52,512 nucleotides of DNA from Novosphingobium umbonatum (GTDB lineage Bacteria; Pseudomonadota; Alphaproteobacteria; Sphingomonadales; Sphingomonadaceae), in the NCBI RefSeq assembly GCF_004005905.1, contig NZ_SACO01000018.1, forward strand, positions 1 through 52,512. Reading direction: 5' to 3'. Both the position numbers and the translations under genes were made by a program. Shown here one piece after another: positions 1-8,365 of this stretch; the first letter of the stretch is position 1; every line of letters begins with the position of its first letter. The notes under the pieces are model-generated. The model saw nothing but the letters and a program-made list of their open reading frames with translations. It was not told the origin of the DNA and did not search any database.

Positions 1-1
1 C

Positions 2-106
2 TGGGTCCTTCCTTTGGGCTTGGTGCTGATGACAGTCGATTTTGGCTGGCGCATCTTCCGATGGGCACGTCCAAAACGCGCGCCCTCCGAGGAAACTCCT
101 ACGTAG
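2..106 (+). CDS. 3' end of a small membrane protein (partial)
   Basis: An open frame enters from the left edge and ends at TAG (104-106), giving 34 residues. It begins with a hydrophobic stretch (WVLPLGLVLMTVDFGW), followed by a basic tail (RIFRWARPKR). This is what the last transmembrane helix and cytosolic tail of a small inner-membrane protein look like. It resembles the end of PGPGW-type putative membrane proteins, but the fragment is too short to assign. The frame is also open by chance in a second register, so the call is tentative. Confidence 0.4.
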   Translation, partial: WVLPLGLVLMTVDFGWRIFRWARPKRAPSEETPT

Positions 107-462
107 ATAATTTGTCCACGCCGCCTAGCCTGTCGGCAGCATCCAGATACGGATAGTATAATATCAATTATCGTGAACGAGGTAATTTATCGGCAAGATT
201 ATAGGGATTGCAAAGGCCCCCCGCCCTTTGCCCGCCGGAGGCAAATTCCCCCTTCCCAAAAAATCGCGCAGCGATAAGCGCCCAACAGCGCCCCCCCTGC
301 CCACCACACAAAACCCTCTGTCCTACACATCCTCACCTTTGATATTCACCGGCTCCCCCTCGAACTTGGTCGTTGGTGCGGGGGGAATGGAGGCTGGTGA
401 TGGGTTGCATGTGCGCTTGCGGCGGGGCGGTGAGTGAGGTTTCGGCTCATGGGGTTTCGGCG
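107..462. other. Intergenic region with one REP-like element
   Basis: There is no convincing gene here. The first half is AT-rich (around 150-205, with TATAAT-like stretches near 157-165) and could hold the promoter of the gene starting at about 463. The second half carries the REP-like hairpin listed separately and a C-rich tract. Short open frames on both strands have the low-complexity composition of shadow frames. Confidence 0.5.
204..245 (+). repeat. REP-like hairpin element, copy A
   Basis: The element begins GGGATTGCAAAGG and continues through GCCCTTTGCCCGCCGGAGGC. The GCAAAGG and GCCCTTTGC parts can pair as a stem around a C-rich loop. The same element occurs at 9167-9205 (opposite orientation) and 10192-10230. 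All copies are intergenic, which fits a dispersed palindromic repeat rather than a gene-specific terminator. Confidence 0.75.
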
Positions 463-1029
463 ATGGAGGCGGTGACCAGCGCCAGCGCGCGGCCTGGCCG
501 GCGGACCAGTCGGGTGGCGTTTGCGGGGGAGGCGCCGGTGGAGGGGGACCCGCTGCTGGGCTTTGCGCCTTATGTGCATAAACAGCCGCGGCGCAATGCG
601 ATTACGCCGGATCGGCAGCGGGCATTTATTGCGGCGCTGGCGGCCAGCGGGATTGTGACGCAGGCGGCGCGGGCCATCGGGGCGAGTTTGGAGGCTTTAT
701 ATCGCTTACGCAATCAACCGGGGGCGGAAGGCTTTGCGGCGGCGTGGGAGGCGGCGGCGGATGAGGCGGAAGTGCCCCCCTGCCCCGCGCCCGATGCTGA
801 GGCGGGGCCGGTGGGCGGGCATCATTTCCGCCCGCTGGACGATTTGCTGCACAAGGGTGACAAGGCCTTGGGCTTTCCGCATTTGAGTGGGCAGCGGCGG
901 ATGCGACAGCAATTGGGTCTGACCAATATGCGGCACGATCCTTTGACGATAGAGGAAGAGGATGTCCTGCGTTGGCAGGCCGATCTGGACGCAGGGCGGA
1001 TCGGGCCAAGGTCTCGCGGGGAGGTTTAG
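463..1029 (+). CDS. Hypothetical protein with helix-turn-helix-like segment
   Basis: This protein of about 188 residues is not a named family to me. Its centre (starting PRRNAITPDRQRAF) has the spacing of a DNA-binding helix-turn-helix: a helix with IAALAASGIVTQAARAIG, a turn, then ASLEALYRLRNQPGA. The pattern resembles short HTH proteins that are common and unannotated in sphingomonads. The frame is open from TTG at 373, but ATG at 463 removes an unlikely Cys-rich leader, so I prefer it; ATG 409 is another option. It converges on the LuxR-type gene with a gap of only 12 bp. A role in regulation is inferred from the HTH alone. Confidence 0.6.
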   Translation: MEAVTSASARPGRRTSRVAFAGEAPVEGDPLLGFAPYVHKQPRRNAITPDRQRAFIAALAASGIVTQAARAIGASLEALYRLRNQPGAEGFAAAWEAAADEAEVPPCPAPDAEAGPVGGHHFRPLDDLLHKGDKALGFPHLSGQRRMRQQLGLTNMRHDPLTIEEEDVLRWQADLDAGRIGPRSRGEV

Positions 1030-1041
1030 CCCCGCCTGGGC

Positions 1042-2247
1042 CTAACCCCGCCTAGGAAAGGTGGCGAGCAGTTTGAGCAGCGAGGTCTGGCGGCTGACGC
1101 CGGTTTTGTGGAACAGGGATTTCATCTGGCTCTTGATGGTTTCGCGCCCGACACCGCGACCGGCGGCGATCTCCTCAACCGATTTTTCCGCCAGCAGGTT
1201 TTGCGCCAGCGCCGCCTCCATATTGGACAGGCCATAGGCGTTTTGCACCGCCATCATGGTGGCGGGGGCGGGATGGGCCTCGGGGTCGTCCAGTTTCAGG
1301 ATGGCGCCGCTTTGGCCGTGGAAACCGGCGGGCAAAACCACAATGCGATAGGGGCGCAGGCCCGAGGGGCGGCGGCAGAGAAAGCCGCTTTGCGCGTCCA
1401 TGTTACGGTCGATCATGGCGGCAACGGCGGATTTTAACGCCGCATGCAGCGCAGGCGTGACATCGATACGGCTGTTGCGCAGGGCAAGACCGTCGCGCTG
1501 GTCGAACATCTGCTGCGCACGGGCGGACAGGCCCAGCACACGCAAGTCCTTGTCCACGCGCACCAGCCCCTGATCGGATTGATCGGCCAGATCCTGCAGC
1601 GAGGCCGCCTTGTCCCGCGCATGGCCCACCATTTGGCGTAGCGACAGGATGCGATTCAAATGGCGGTAGATATCGTCCAGTCCGGCCTGATCCTTTGCGG
1701 TAAAGGCGGCATCCGAGGCAGCCCTGTGCACCGCCAGCATCACCCCCGCCTTCGCCAGATTGGGCACCACCGCCAGACAGCGGCCCGTGTCATCGCCATA
1801 GGCGCGGTAAAGTTCGTTATAGATCGCGGTCTGCTGGAACTGTTCGGGCGTCATGATCGCGTCCAGCGCGGCGGCGCGGTCAAAGCGCCCGACTTTCACG
1901 CCCAGCGCGGTCCAGGGGTCTTGGTGGATATAGTCCTGAATGTAATGGCCCACGATGTCATCGGACCAATATTTGGCCTGTAGGGCAACAGGCACCCCGC
2001 CCGCCTCCAGTTCCACAAATACAGCCGAACGCGTGCCCGCCGCCTCGGCAAGCCGCAGCGAGAGTGTCGAGAAAGCCTTGTCATCATCGATGGCTGCATA
2101 AAGGCCATCCAGATCCAGCCGCACCTTTGTTGCCCCCAATTCTGTAAAAAAGTCCCCCGCCGGAACAGAATCACTCTCGTTTGTGTGACCGATCTTGTTC
2201 AGGCTGACTATCCTATATCCCCCAAGCGGGGGATGAGAATTACCCAA
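1042..2247 (-). CDS. LuxR-family transcriptional regulator
   Basis: The C-terminal 65 residues form a GerE/LuxR helix-turn-helix: GLSNMEAALAQNLL, then KSVEEIAAGRGVGRETIKSQ, then MKSLFHKTGVSRQTSLL. The remaining 330 residues are a sensory region with no motif I can name, although a central part (LVRVDKDLRVLGLSARAQQMF) looks PAS-like. There is no receiver domain with a phosphorylatable Asp at the start, so this is probably a ligand-binding or orphan LuxR protein. It diverges from the Slam-like gene and may control it. The first roughly 27 residues are unlike the rest, and a perfect inverted repeat lies under codons 5-11, so the true start may be further downstream. Confidence 0.85.
   Translation of the reverse strand: MGNSHPPLGGYRIVSLNKIGHTNESDSVPAGDFFTELGATKVRLDLDGLYAAIDDDKAFSTLSLRLAEAAGTRSAVFVELEAGGVPVALQAKYWSDDIVGHYIQDYIHQDPWTALGVKVGRFDRAAALDAIMTPEQFQQTAIYNELYRAYGDDTGRCLAVVPNLAKAGVMLAVHRAASDAAFTAKDQAGLDDIYRHLNRILSLRQMVGHARDKAASLQDLADQSDQGLVRVDKDLRVLGLSARAQQMFDQRDGLALRNSRIDVTPALHAALKSAVAAMIDRNMDAQSGFLCRRPSGLRPYRIVVLPAGFHGQSGAILKLDDPEAHPAPATMMAVQNAYGLSNMEAALAQNLLAEKSVEEIAAGRGVGRETIKSQMKSLFHKTGVSRQTSLLKLLATFPRRG
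2217..2234. promoter_or_regulatory. Perfect inverted repeat at the luxR-type gene start
   Basis: ATCCCCCAAGCGGGGGAT is a perfect palindrome with 7-bp arms and a 4-bp centre. It lies inside the first codons of the annotated luxR-type frame and about 200 bp upstream of the divergent Slam-like gene. Its position suits an operator for that regulator or a hairpin in the leader mRNA. Neither role is shown by sequence alone. Confidence 0.4.
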
Positions 2248-2436
2248 AAAGGCACATTATTTCAAAATGGGTCACATCCAGTTCGGCCCTGCGCCACTCC
2301 GATGGCAGGGCTTCGTACCAAAAGGGTTCTTGGACAATCCTTTAGAGCGCCCTTCTCACATCTTCTCTCATCAGATGCATTGACTTGGCGCAACTTTGCT
2401 TGACAGCTTGTTGCAGCCGATTAAGTCCCTGCGGCG

Positions 2437-3777
2437 ATGTTTTGCAACATTTTGAAATATACTGTGGCGCAAATGGCGCTTTGTAGCGCCTTTGTTGCAA
2501 TGGCGCCCCTTTGCGCTGCGGCACAGGAAGCCCCGCCGCAACAGATGACGGCCGCGCAACTTTTCCAATATGCCGATCAATTGAGCGCATCGGGCCAGTA
2601 TGCCTCTGCCGAAACCGCCTATCGCGCGCTGGCCAAACACCCCGAACCCGAATTGCGGCGCGAGGCGCGGTTCCGTCTGGCGATGATGATGGCGCATCGG
2701 CAAAGGCGCTATGGCGAGGCGGCGCTGGAATTGCGGCTCATTCTGGATGAAAAGCCCGATGCGGCGGGCGTAAGGCTGGAACTGGCGCGGATCGAGGCGA
2801 TGGACGGGCAGGTCGGCGCCGCCACCCGCGACTTGCGCGCGGCGCAGGCAGGGCGGCTGCCGGTCGATGTCGAAAGGATGGTCCGCTTTTACGAACAGGT
2901 CTTGTCGGCCCAGCGGCCCTATGGCGGATCGCTGGAAATCAATCTGGCCCCCGACAGCAATGTGAACCGCGCGACATCGTCGGGAACCTTGGGCACGGTG
3001 CTGGGCGATTTCACGCTGGATGATCGGGCCAAAGCGCATTCGGGCTTGGGTCTTGGCCTTCGCGGACAGGCCTATGCGCGTCAGGGCCTGTCTAGCGGGC
3101 TGTTCATGGTCGGGCGCGTCTCGGCCAGCGCCGACCTCTATCGCCAGACCGCCTATCAGGACGTGGTGCTGGCCCCTGCCGCCGGACCGGAACTGGTCAA
3201 GGGGCGGCACCGCATCACGCTTTCGGGCGGGCCCTTGTGGCGCTGGCATGGCGGGCAGCTTTACACCAGCGGCGCGCTGGCCAGTGCGGCATGGAGCCTG
3301 CCCCTGTCCCCGCGCACGCAAGGCAGGCTGGAACTGGCGGCGACCGGCACGACCAACCATTTCAACGCTCTGGAAAATGGCCACGCCTTCACCCTGTCGG
3401 CCAGCCTCGACCATGCCTTTTCCGCCAGCACGGGCGGCACTTTGCGTAGCTTTGCCAATCGGGTGGAGGCACGCGACCCTGCCTTTGCCAACCGCAGCGC
3501 GGGCGCCTCGGTCAGCCTGTGGGCCGATGTCGGCCATACCACCGTCGTGGCCAGCGCAGGCGGGGCCTATTTGCAGGCCGACGCACGCTTTGCCCTGTTC
3601 CCCGATGCACGCCGCGACATCAGCGCCAACGCCAGTCTGGCCGCCAGCTTTCGCCATCTGCGCTGGCATGGCTTCGTGCCTTTGCTGCGCGCACGTTACG
3701 AACGCAATTGGTCCAGCGTGGGCCTGTGGGATTACAGCCGTTTTTCAGGAGAGGTCGGGGTTGGTTCGGTGCTTTGA
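2437..3777 (+). CDS. Slam-like outer-membrane lipoprotein translocator (DUF560)
   Basis: Surface lipoprotein assembly modifiers move lipoproteins across the outer membrane to the cell surface. This protein has a signal peptide ending near AAAQ (about residue 29), TPR-like helices over roughly residues 40-150, and then a beta-barrel from about residue 165. The barrel opens with the family's hallmark block: SLEINLAPDSNVNRATSS, then FTLDDRAKAHSGLGLGL, then LYRQTAYQD. The 446-residue length is usual for Slam. The next gene, 33 bp downstream on the same strand, encodes a TbpB-like lipoprotein, which is the classic Slam-substrate arrangement. ATG 2473 is an alternative start but would lose the lysine of the signal peptide n-region. 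Confidence 0.85.
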   Translation: MFCNILKYTVAQMALCSAFVAMAPLCAAAQEAPPQQMTAAQLFQYADQLSASGQYASAETAYRALAKHPEPELRREARFRLAMMMAHRQRRYGEAALELRLILDEKPDAAGVRLELARIEAMDGQVGAATRDLRAAQAGRLPVDVERMVRFYEQVLSAQRPYGGSLEINLAPDSNVNRATSSGTLGTVLGDFTLDDRAKAHSGLGLGLRGQAYARQGLSSGLFMVGRVSASADLYRQTAYQDVVLAPAAGPELVKGRHRITLSGGPLWRWHGGQLYTSGALASAAWSLPLSPRTQGRLELAATGTTNHFNALENGHAFTLSASLDHAFSASTGGTLRSFANRVEARDPAFANRSAGASVSLWADVGHTTVVASAGGAYLQADARFALFPDARRDISANASLAASFRHLRWHGFVPLLRARYERNWSSVGLWDYSRFSGEVGVGSVL

Positions 3778-3810
3778 CACGATGCCCTGCCAAATGGAGA
3801 CTAAAAGAGC

Positions 3811-4797
3811 ATGCGACATTCTTTTATATCCCGCGCCTTGGTTCTGGCGCCTTTGATGGCGCTGGCCGCTTGTGGCGGCGGCGATGGGGCAGGCGTACAA
3901 AGCGCCTCGTCCAACCCCGCGCCCAGCTATACCAAGTTCAACGACCTGTCGGGTTCGCAGACCATGGCGGCCTCGGGGCTTTTGTATAATGTGCGCAGCA
4001 TCAATGGCGCGACGACCCTGACCATCGAGGCCGTTGATCCGGCGATTGCCACCGCCAATTACAATGCCACCACCGGTTCGGTATCCCTGACCGGCCCGCA
4101 GGGTCGCGCTTCCAGCTTTACCTCGGCCGATATTATCAGCCAGACCACCAGCGCCACCGCCTACCAAAAGGGCGTGGGCAGCGTGTCGGTATCCCCCACC
4201 ATTCCGGCCGAGCGCCTGACGGTTTCGACGCCCAATGTTGCGGGCGTTGATCTGAACTATACCCGTATCGGCAGCTGGGCGATCTGGAACACCACCTATA
4301 ACAATTATCAGACCAGCACCGGCATTTTCGGCGTGAACACGCTGTCCAGCGACATGCCGCGCACCGGTTCGGCCAGTTACAACACCACCGTCGTGGGCAG
4401 CGCCCTGCACAATAGCGGGTCCTTCCCCACCTTCCGCATCGACAGCGCAACCTCCACCGCCACCTTCTCCGCCAATTTCGGCACCAATAGCGTCAGCACC
4501 GCGATCAACATTTCCGCCTTTCCCCAGACGGGCGTGAGCAATGGCGCGGCGACCTATTCCACGGTGGCCACGCCCCTGTTCAACATGAGCGGTTCGGGCA
4601 CGATCAGCAGCACCGGATCGACCTTCAGCGGGACGATTTCCTCCACCAGCGCCAACACCAATCTGACCGGTCAGTTTGCCGGTGGCTTCTTTGGCCCGCA
4701 GGCCGCCGAAATGGGCTATTTCTTTGGCGCCAGCGGCACCATGCCCAGCGGCTATGCGGGCTATGTTCTGGGCACGGTAACCGGCCGCAAACCCTGA
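3811..4797 (+). CDS. TbpB-like surface lipoprotein, probable Slam substrate
   Basis: The N-terminus is a lipoprotein signal with lipobox LAAC (Cys21), followed by the glycine-rich run CGGGDGAG that is typical of surface lipoproteins after the lipidated Cys. The body is rich in Ser, Thr, Asn and Gly, as expected for beta structure. Near the C-terminus the motif GQFAGGFFGPQAAEMGYFFG matches the end of the TbpB-type beta-barrel domain (G-F-x-GP-x-A-x-E-x-G). It is probably co-transcribed with the Slam-like gene and ends at a strong terminator. The ligand is unknown: no transferrin or heme receptor gene sits beside it, so iron capture should not be assumed. Confidence 0.8.
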   Translation: MRHSFISRALVLAPLMALAACGGGDGAGVQSASSNPAPSYTKFNDLSGSQTMAASGLLYNVRSINGATTLTIEAVDPAIATANYNATTGSVSLTGPQGRASSFTSADIISQTTSATAYQKGVGSVSVSPTIPAERLTVSTPNVAGVDLNYTRIGSWAIWNTTYNNYQTSTGIFGVNTLSSDMPRTGSASYNTTVVGSALHNSGSFPTFRIDSATSTATFSANFGTNSVSTAINISAFPQTGVSNGAATYSTVATPLFNMSGSGTISSTGSTFSGTISSTSANTNLTGQFAGGFFGPQAAEMGYFFGASGTMPSGYAGYVLGTVTGRKP

Positions 4798-4818
4798 TCG
4801 CTACGGCGATGGCAAAGG

Positions 4819-4855
4819 AAGGGGGCTTGGGCAGCGACACCCGGCCCCCTTTTTT
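4819..4855 (+). terminator. Rho-independent terminator after the lipoprotein gene
   Basis: AAGGGGGC (4819-4826) pairs perfectly with GCCCCCTT (4844-4851), and a run of T follows (4850-4855). It lies 22 bp after the lipoprotein stop and closes the two-gene Slam-lipoprotein operon. Confidence 0.85.
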
Positions 4856-4922
4856 GCGCGCAATGTCGGAACAATTTGCGCCAGCGGGGGTGGCTATCCC
4901 GCCGTCCAATTATGACAGGAAT

Positions 4923-4944
4923 CATCATAAAAACGTCATAAAAT
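4923..4944 (+). promoter_or_regulatory. Possible distal PhoB box
   Basis: CATCATA-AAAA-CGTCATA-AAAT has the Pho-box layout: two 7-bp repeats, each followed by 4 A/T-rich bases, with an 11-bp period. It lies about 165 bp before the phosphate-porin start. It is weaker than the proximal array and could be a second PhoB site. Confidence 0.45.
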
Positions 4945-5005
4945 GGCCATTCGGACGTGTGGCGGGCGCAGTTTAGCGCTCCTCCACCGCCTTTGAACTG
5001 TCATA

Positions 5006-5045
5006 TTGACTCCAAACTGTCACAGCTTTGTCACAAAACTGACCT
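5006..5045 (+). promoter_or_regulatory. PhoB-box array upstream of the phosphate porin
   Basis: Four heptamers fall on an exact 11-bp period: TTGACTC (5006), CTGTCAC (5017), TTGTCAC (5028) and CTGACCT (5039). The spacers are CAAA, AGCT and AAAA. The PhoB consensus is CTGTCAT followed by four A/T-rich bases, repeated in tandem. The array lies 45 bp before the porin start, where PhoB-activated promoters carry it. An extra out-of-phase CTGTCAT is at 4998. Confidence 0.75.
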
Positions 5046-5089
5046 AGGCGCGTCACAATTCGTGGGCGGGTCGTGGATCGGGATCAAGT

Positions 5090-6577
5090 GTGATGACTGG
5101 CATCAAGACGTTTAAGCATGCATTAATGATGGGCGTGGCGGCGCTGGTTCCGCAGCAGGCATTGGCCCGCACTTCGGCAGAAACCCGCGAAATCCGCCAA
5201 TTAAAGCGCGAAGTGGAAGAGTTGAAGCAGCAGATGCGCGCTTTGACCGAGGCCGCCGCCGCCGCACAAAGCCGCGCTGCAACGCCTGCCCCCGCGGCCG
5301 TAATCGCCAATGCGGAAAATGTGACAAAGCCTGTTGTCACAATTGCCAATGCGGCTCCTGTGGCTGCTGCGGCCCCTGTTTTGGCGGCCGCCCCTGCCCC
5401 CGTTGCCGCCCCGCATGCCCCCGCCGCCCATGGCAAGGTCTGGTATGAAAAGCTGATGCTGCGCGGCTATACCCAGTTCCGCGTCAATGAAATCCTGTCG
5501 GGTGCCGATACTGCGCCCAGCGGCGTGTCACGCCTGCGCTCGGTTCAGGATGCGGCGCTGTCGGACAAGGGCAATTTCTCGATCCGCCGTGCGCGTCTGG
5601 TGGTGCAGGGCGACATTTCCAGCCGCGTCTCGCTTTACATGCAAGGCGATCTGGCCAGTTCGGTCAGCAACCAGACCAGCAGCGAAAAGCGCGAAGGCTT
5701 CTTCCAGATGCGCGATGCCTATGCCGATGTCTATCTGGACAAACATCGCACATTCAAGCTGCGTTTCGGCCAAAGCAAAGTGCCGGTGGGCTGGGAAAAT
5801 ATGCAGTCCTCTTCTAACCGTCTGGCCTTGGACCGCAGCGATGCGATTGACAGCGCGGTGCCCGGCGAGCGCGACATGGGTGTGGTGGCCTATTACACCC
5901 CTGCCCGCGTCCAACATATCTGGGACAGACTGGCCAAGGATGGGCAAAAACTGTTTGGCAATTATGGCGCCTTTGGTCTGGGCCTTTACAATGGGCAAGG
6001 CGTGAACCGCACCGAAAGCAACAATGGCCTGATGAAAGTAGCCTTTGTCACATGGCCGGTGGAATTGGGCGGCGCATTCAAGGGGCAGGTGATCGAATTT
6101 GGCGGGTCGCTGATGCAGAACAAGATCCAGCCCGAAATCCGCACCGGCGGCGTCAGCGCGATTGCCTATAATGAAAAGCGGGTTAGCCTGCACGCCATGC
6201 TTTACCCCAAACCCTTTGGCCTGCAGGCCGAATGGACGTGGGGACAAACGCCCGCATGGGACAAGAGCGTGAGCGCCATGGTCAATAAGGGGCTCGACGG
6301 CGGCTATGTTCAGGCCATGTACCGTCTGCCGCACACGGCCGTGGGACAGATCATGCCCTTTGCCCGTTGGCAATATTATCGCGGCGGGTGGAAGGGCTCG
6401 GTCAATTCACCCTTCCTTGAAACCGACGAATTGGAATTGGGTGTGGAATGGCAACCGATGAAAGAGGTGGAATTCACCGTCACCTATAGCGATACCAAGC
6501 GCAGCGAGGCGGATGAGCGCCGCAGCGGCCAAGCCCATGGGCAATTGGTCCGCGCGCAGGTGCAGTGGAACTATTAA
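5090..6577 (+). CDS. Phosphate-selective porin (OprP/OprO family)
   Basis: This is an outer-membrane channel predicted to take up phosphate or polyphosphate under starvation. A signal peptide ends near ALA (about residue 26). A coiled coil follows (TREIRQLKREVEELKQQMRA, roughly residues 28-50), then an Ala/Pro-rich linker to about residue 115, then the O/P porin barrel. The barrel includes FSIRRARLVVQGDISSRVSL, LRFGQSKVPVGWENMQSS and ERDMGVVAYYTP, all typical of the family. It ends in aromatic QVQWNY, as outer-membrane barrels do. GTG 5090 and ATG 5093 are adjacent possible starts. The Pho-box array upstream supports PhoB control. Its stop overlaps the convergent gene's stop by 4 bp. Confidence 0.88.
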   Translation: MMTGIKTFKHALMMGVAALVPQQALARTSAETREIRQLKREVEELKQQMRALTEAAAAAQSRAATPAPAAVIANAENVTKPVVTIANAAPVAAAAPVLAAAPAPVAAPHAPAAHGKVWYEKLMLRGYTQFRVNEILSGADTAPSGVSRLRSVQDAALSDKGNFSIRRARLVVQGDISSRVSLYMQGDLASSVSNQTSSEKREGFFQMRDAYADVYLDKHRTFKLRFGQSKVPVGWENMQSSSNRLALDRSDAIDSAVPGERDMGVVAYYTPARVQHIWDRLAKDGQKLFGNYGAFGLGLYNGQGVNRTESNNGLMKVAFVTWPVELGGAFKGQVIEFGGSLMQNKIQPEIRTGGVSAIAYNEKRVSLHAMLYPKPFGLQAEWTWGQTPAWDKSVSAMVNKGLDGGYVQAMYRLPHTAVGQIMPFARWQYYRGGWKGSVNSPFLETDELELGVEWQPMKEVEFTVTYSDTKRSEADERRSGQAHGQLVRAQVQWNY

Positions 6578-7182
6578 ACTTCCAGAGCCAATTGGCGCAG
6601 GAACAGGCGGCGGACCAGCCAAGGTTCCAGAAAACGCCCGATAAGGTAGAGCGCGGCAAAGATACCGGCAAAGACATAGGCGGCGGTGGGGGAGAATTTC
6701 TTGGCCTTTTTCTCCGCCGCGCTTTCCTTCTTTTTGGCGTCCGGCTTTTCGGGTGCGGGCGCACCAAGCCATTGGTCGATGGGGTGCATCGGCAGGGCTG
6801 CTTTGGGCTTTTCAGGGGCTTTGGCGGTGACGGGGGCCTTTTCCATCTGGCCCGCAAAAATGGTCAATTGGCCAAAGGCAAGGAACAGCAAGGGCGCCAG
6901 AAAGCAGAGCAGCAGCGCGCGGCTGCGCATATGATAGGTCAGTACGGGACCAGCCTCGCCCTGCTCCACCTGCAACAGGCCCTGTTCAAACACGGCCATC
7001 TTGTCCTGTGCGGCGGGGTCTTTCTTGGCAAAGCGCAGCTGATTCTGGAAACGCTCGTAATTGGTGCCCACTTGTCGGAACAGGGGCGCCAGCCGGTCAA
7101 AGGCTTCCTCGCTGGAGGTTTGCGCGCTGAGTGGCAGGCTGCCCTGCACGTTCCAGATCCAGTCGATGAAGCGCAGGTTCAT
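6574..7182 (-). CDS. Two-TM membrane protein of unknown function
   Basis: This 202-residue protein has two clear transmembrane helices: ALLLCFLAPLLFLAFGQLTI near residues 88-107, and AAYVFAGIFAALYLIG near 167-182. Between them is a Lys/Ala/Pro-rich loop (EKPDAKKKESAAEKKAKK). The first 85 residues are soluble and helical. I recognise no family. It starts 12 bp after the sterol-desaturase gene on the same strand, so the two are likely co-transcribed, and it may act with that membrane enzyme. It converges on the phosphate porin with overlapping stops. Confidence 0.7.
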   Translation of the reverse strand: MNLRFIDWIWNVQGSLPLSAQTSSEEAFDRLAPLFRQVGTNYERFQNQLRFAKKDPAAQDKMAVFEQGLLQVEQGEAGPVLTYHMRSRALLLCFLAPLLFLAFGQLTIFAGQMEKAPVTAKAPEKPKAALPMHPIDQWLGAPAPEKPDAKKKESAAEKKAKKFSPTAAYVFAGIFAALYLIGRFLEPWLVRRLFLRQLALEV

Positions 7183-7194
7183 GGTGCCTCTCCC

Positions 7195-8190
7195 TTATTC
7201 CGCCGGACCGAGTTCGGCAGATGCGGCCATCGGGCGGCTGAATTTGCCCTTCAGCGTTTTCCAGCCCTCGGTGAAGGGGTAGGTCATCTGCTCGCCAATC
7301 GACATGCGGCGACCGCCTTCCATGCCCAGCAATTCGGCCTCGCCATCGACGCAGGTGCCGAAGATGCGGTCGATGATGATGAAGTCTCCGGCATAATTGC
7401 TGCGTGTGGCTTCATAATCCTGCGAATGGTGGATGCTGTGATGTTCGGTGGTGTTGAACAGGAAACGCCACCAGACCGGCGTGTTAAACCGCACATTGAT
7501 ATGTTGATAGGTGCCGATGCCAAGGCGGAAGGCCCCCGCGATCAGGAAAGCGCGCGGCATGAAGTCGAAAAACCCGCCGACGCCCAACCCGATCAGGAAC
7601 AGCTCCACCGGATTGCCCACCGCGCCCTTGTTGATGTTGAGCTGGGTGATATAATGATGCACCGAATGGGTCAGCCACAGCGGATACCAATTATGCATGC
7701 CGCGATGCATCCAATATTGGCCGAAATCGAAAATGAAGGCTATCAGGAAACCTTGCAGGATCAGCGGCAGGGTGACAAACCATGTCAGCTTGTCCCAATG
7801 GAAATGGCTCTGGATCGCCTCGATCATCACATCGTCGCCGATGTAATTGTCCACCAGCCGCAGGATCGTATAGCCCAGCCCGACATAGAACAGGTCGGTG
7901 GCCAGTTCCTTCCACGTCAATTGCCAGCTTTCAAAACGCGGGTTCACCCATTCCAGCGCCAGCAGCAACACGCGAAAGCCGATGCCGATCCAGATGCCGG
8001 TGGAAGCCTTGGCGATGTCATTAGGCGCGTAATACCAGAATGCCAGCAGCGCGAATAAAGCGGCGGGCTGAAAATAGGTGAAGATGAATTGCTTGACCGG
8101 CCCACCTTCTACGCGGGGGACATTGTCCCATCCCACGTTGACCGGCGCATCGGCCCCAATAATTCTCTTCCCTACGCGAACGCCCTGCAT
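7195..8190 (-). CDS. Sterol desaturase / fatty acid hydroxylase family enzyme
   Basis: This is an integral-membrane di-iron oxygenase. All three His clusters of the superfamily are visible: HRGMH (about residue 162), HSVHH (about 175), and TEHHSIHH (about 244-251), with a further HINVRF between them. Several hydrophobic helices surround them (FALLAFWYYAP, LTWFVTLPLILQGFLIAFIF). The length of 331 residues is usual. The substrate cannot be read from the sequence; sterol-like, carotenoid or hydroxy fatty-acid substrates are all known in this family. In sphingomonads the sphingolipid pathway is a possible setting, but that is conjecture. It heads a two-gene minus-strand unit with the two-TM protein. 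Confidence 0.85.
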   Translation of the reverse strand: MQGVRVGKRIIGADAPVNVGWDNVPRVEGGPVKQFIFTYFQPAALFALLAFWYYAPNDIAKASTGIWIGIGFRVLLLALEWVNPRFESWQLTWKELATDLFYVGLGYTILRLVDNYIGDDVMIEAIQSHFHWDKLTWFVTLPLILQGFLIAFIFDFGQYWMHRGMHNWYPLWLTHSVHHYITQLNINKGAVGNPVELFLIGLGVGGFFDFMPRAFLIAGAFRLGIGTYQHINVRFNTPVWWRFLFNTTEHHSIHHSQDYEATRSNYAGDFIIIDRIFGTCVDGEAELLGMEGGRRMSIGEQMTYPFTEGWKTLKGKFSRPMAASAELGPAE

Positions 8191-8365
8191 ATGGCCCCCT
8201 GGCGATTAGTGATGCCATGGGCAGGATGACTTGAAAGGCCCGCATTCCTGATACGTCATCGGGCGTATGGCAATCCGCGCGAAATCTGAACGAGTGTCCT
8301 AGGACTCGGGTGCTGGATTAGAGGGCTGAGTCTGCTATGGCCTTATCTTGAAAGGTAAACGCCCC

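Noticed and set aside
2371..3669. 432-codon minus-strand frame opposite the Slam-like gene
   Set aside because: Its composition is Arg/Gly/Ala-rich without domains; the plus-strand Slam signature is clear.
3811..4797. Considered calling the lipoprotein a transferrin receptor
   Set aside because: Only the C-terminal barrel motif is TbpB-like. There is no TbpA partner and the ligand is unknown.
6565..8058. 497-codon plus-strand frame opposite the desaturase gene
   Set aside because: Antisense to a protein with all three His clusters; no recognisable content.
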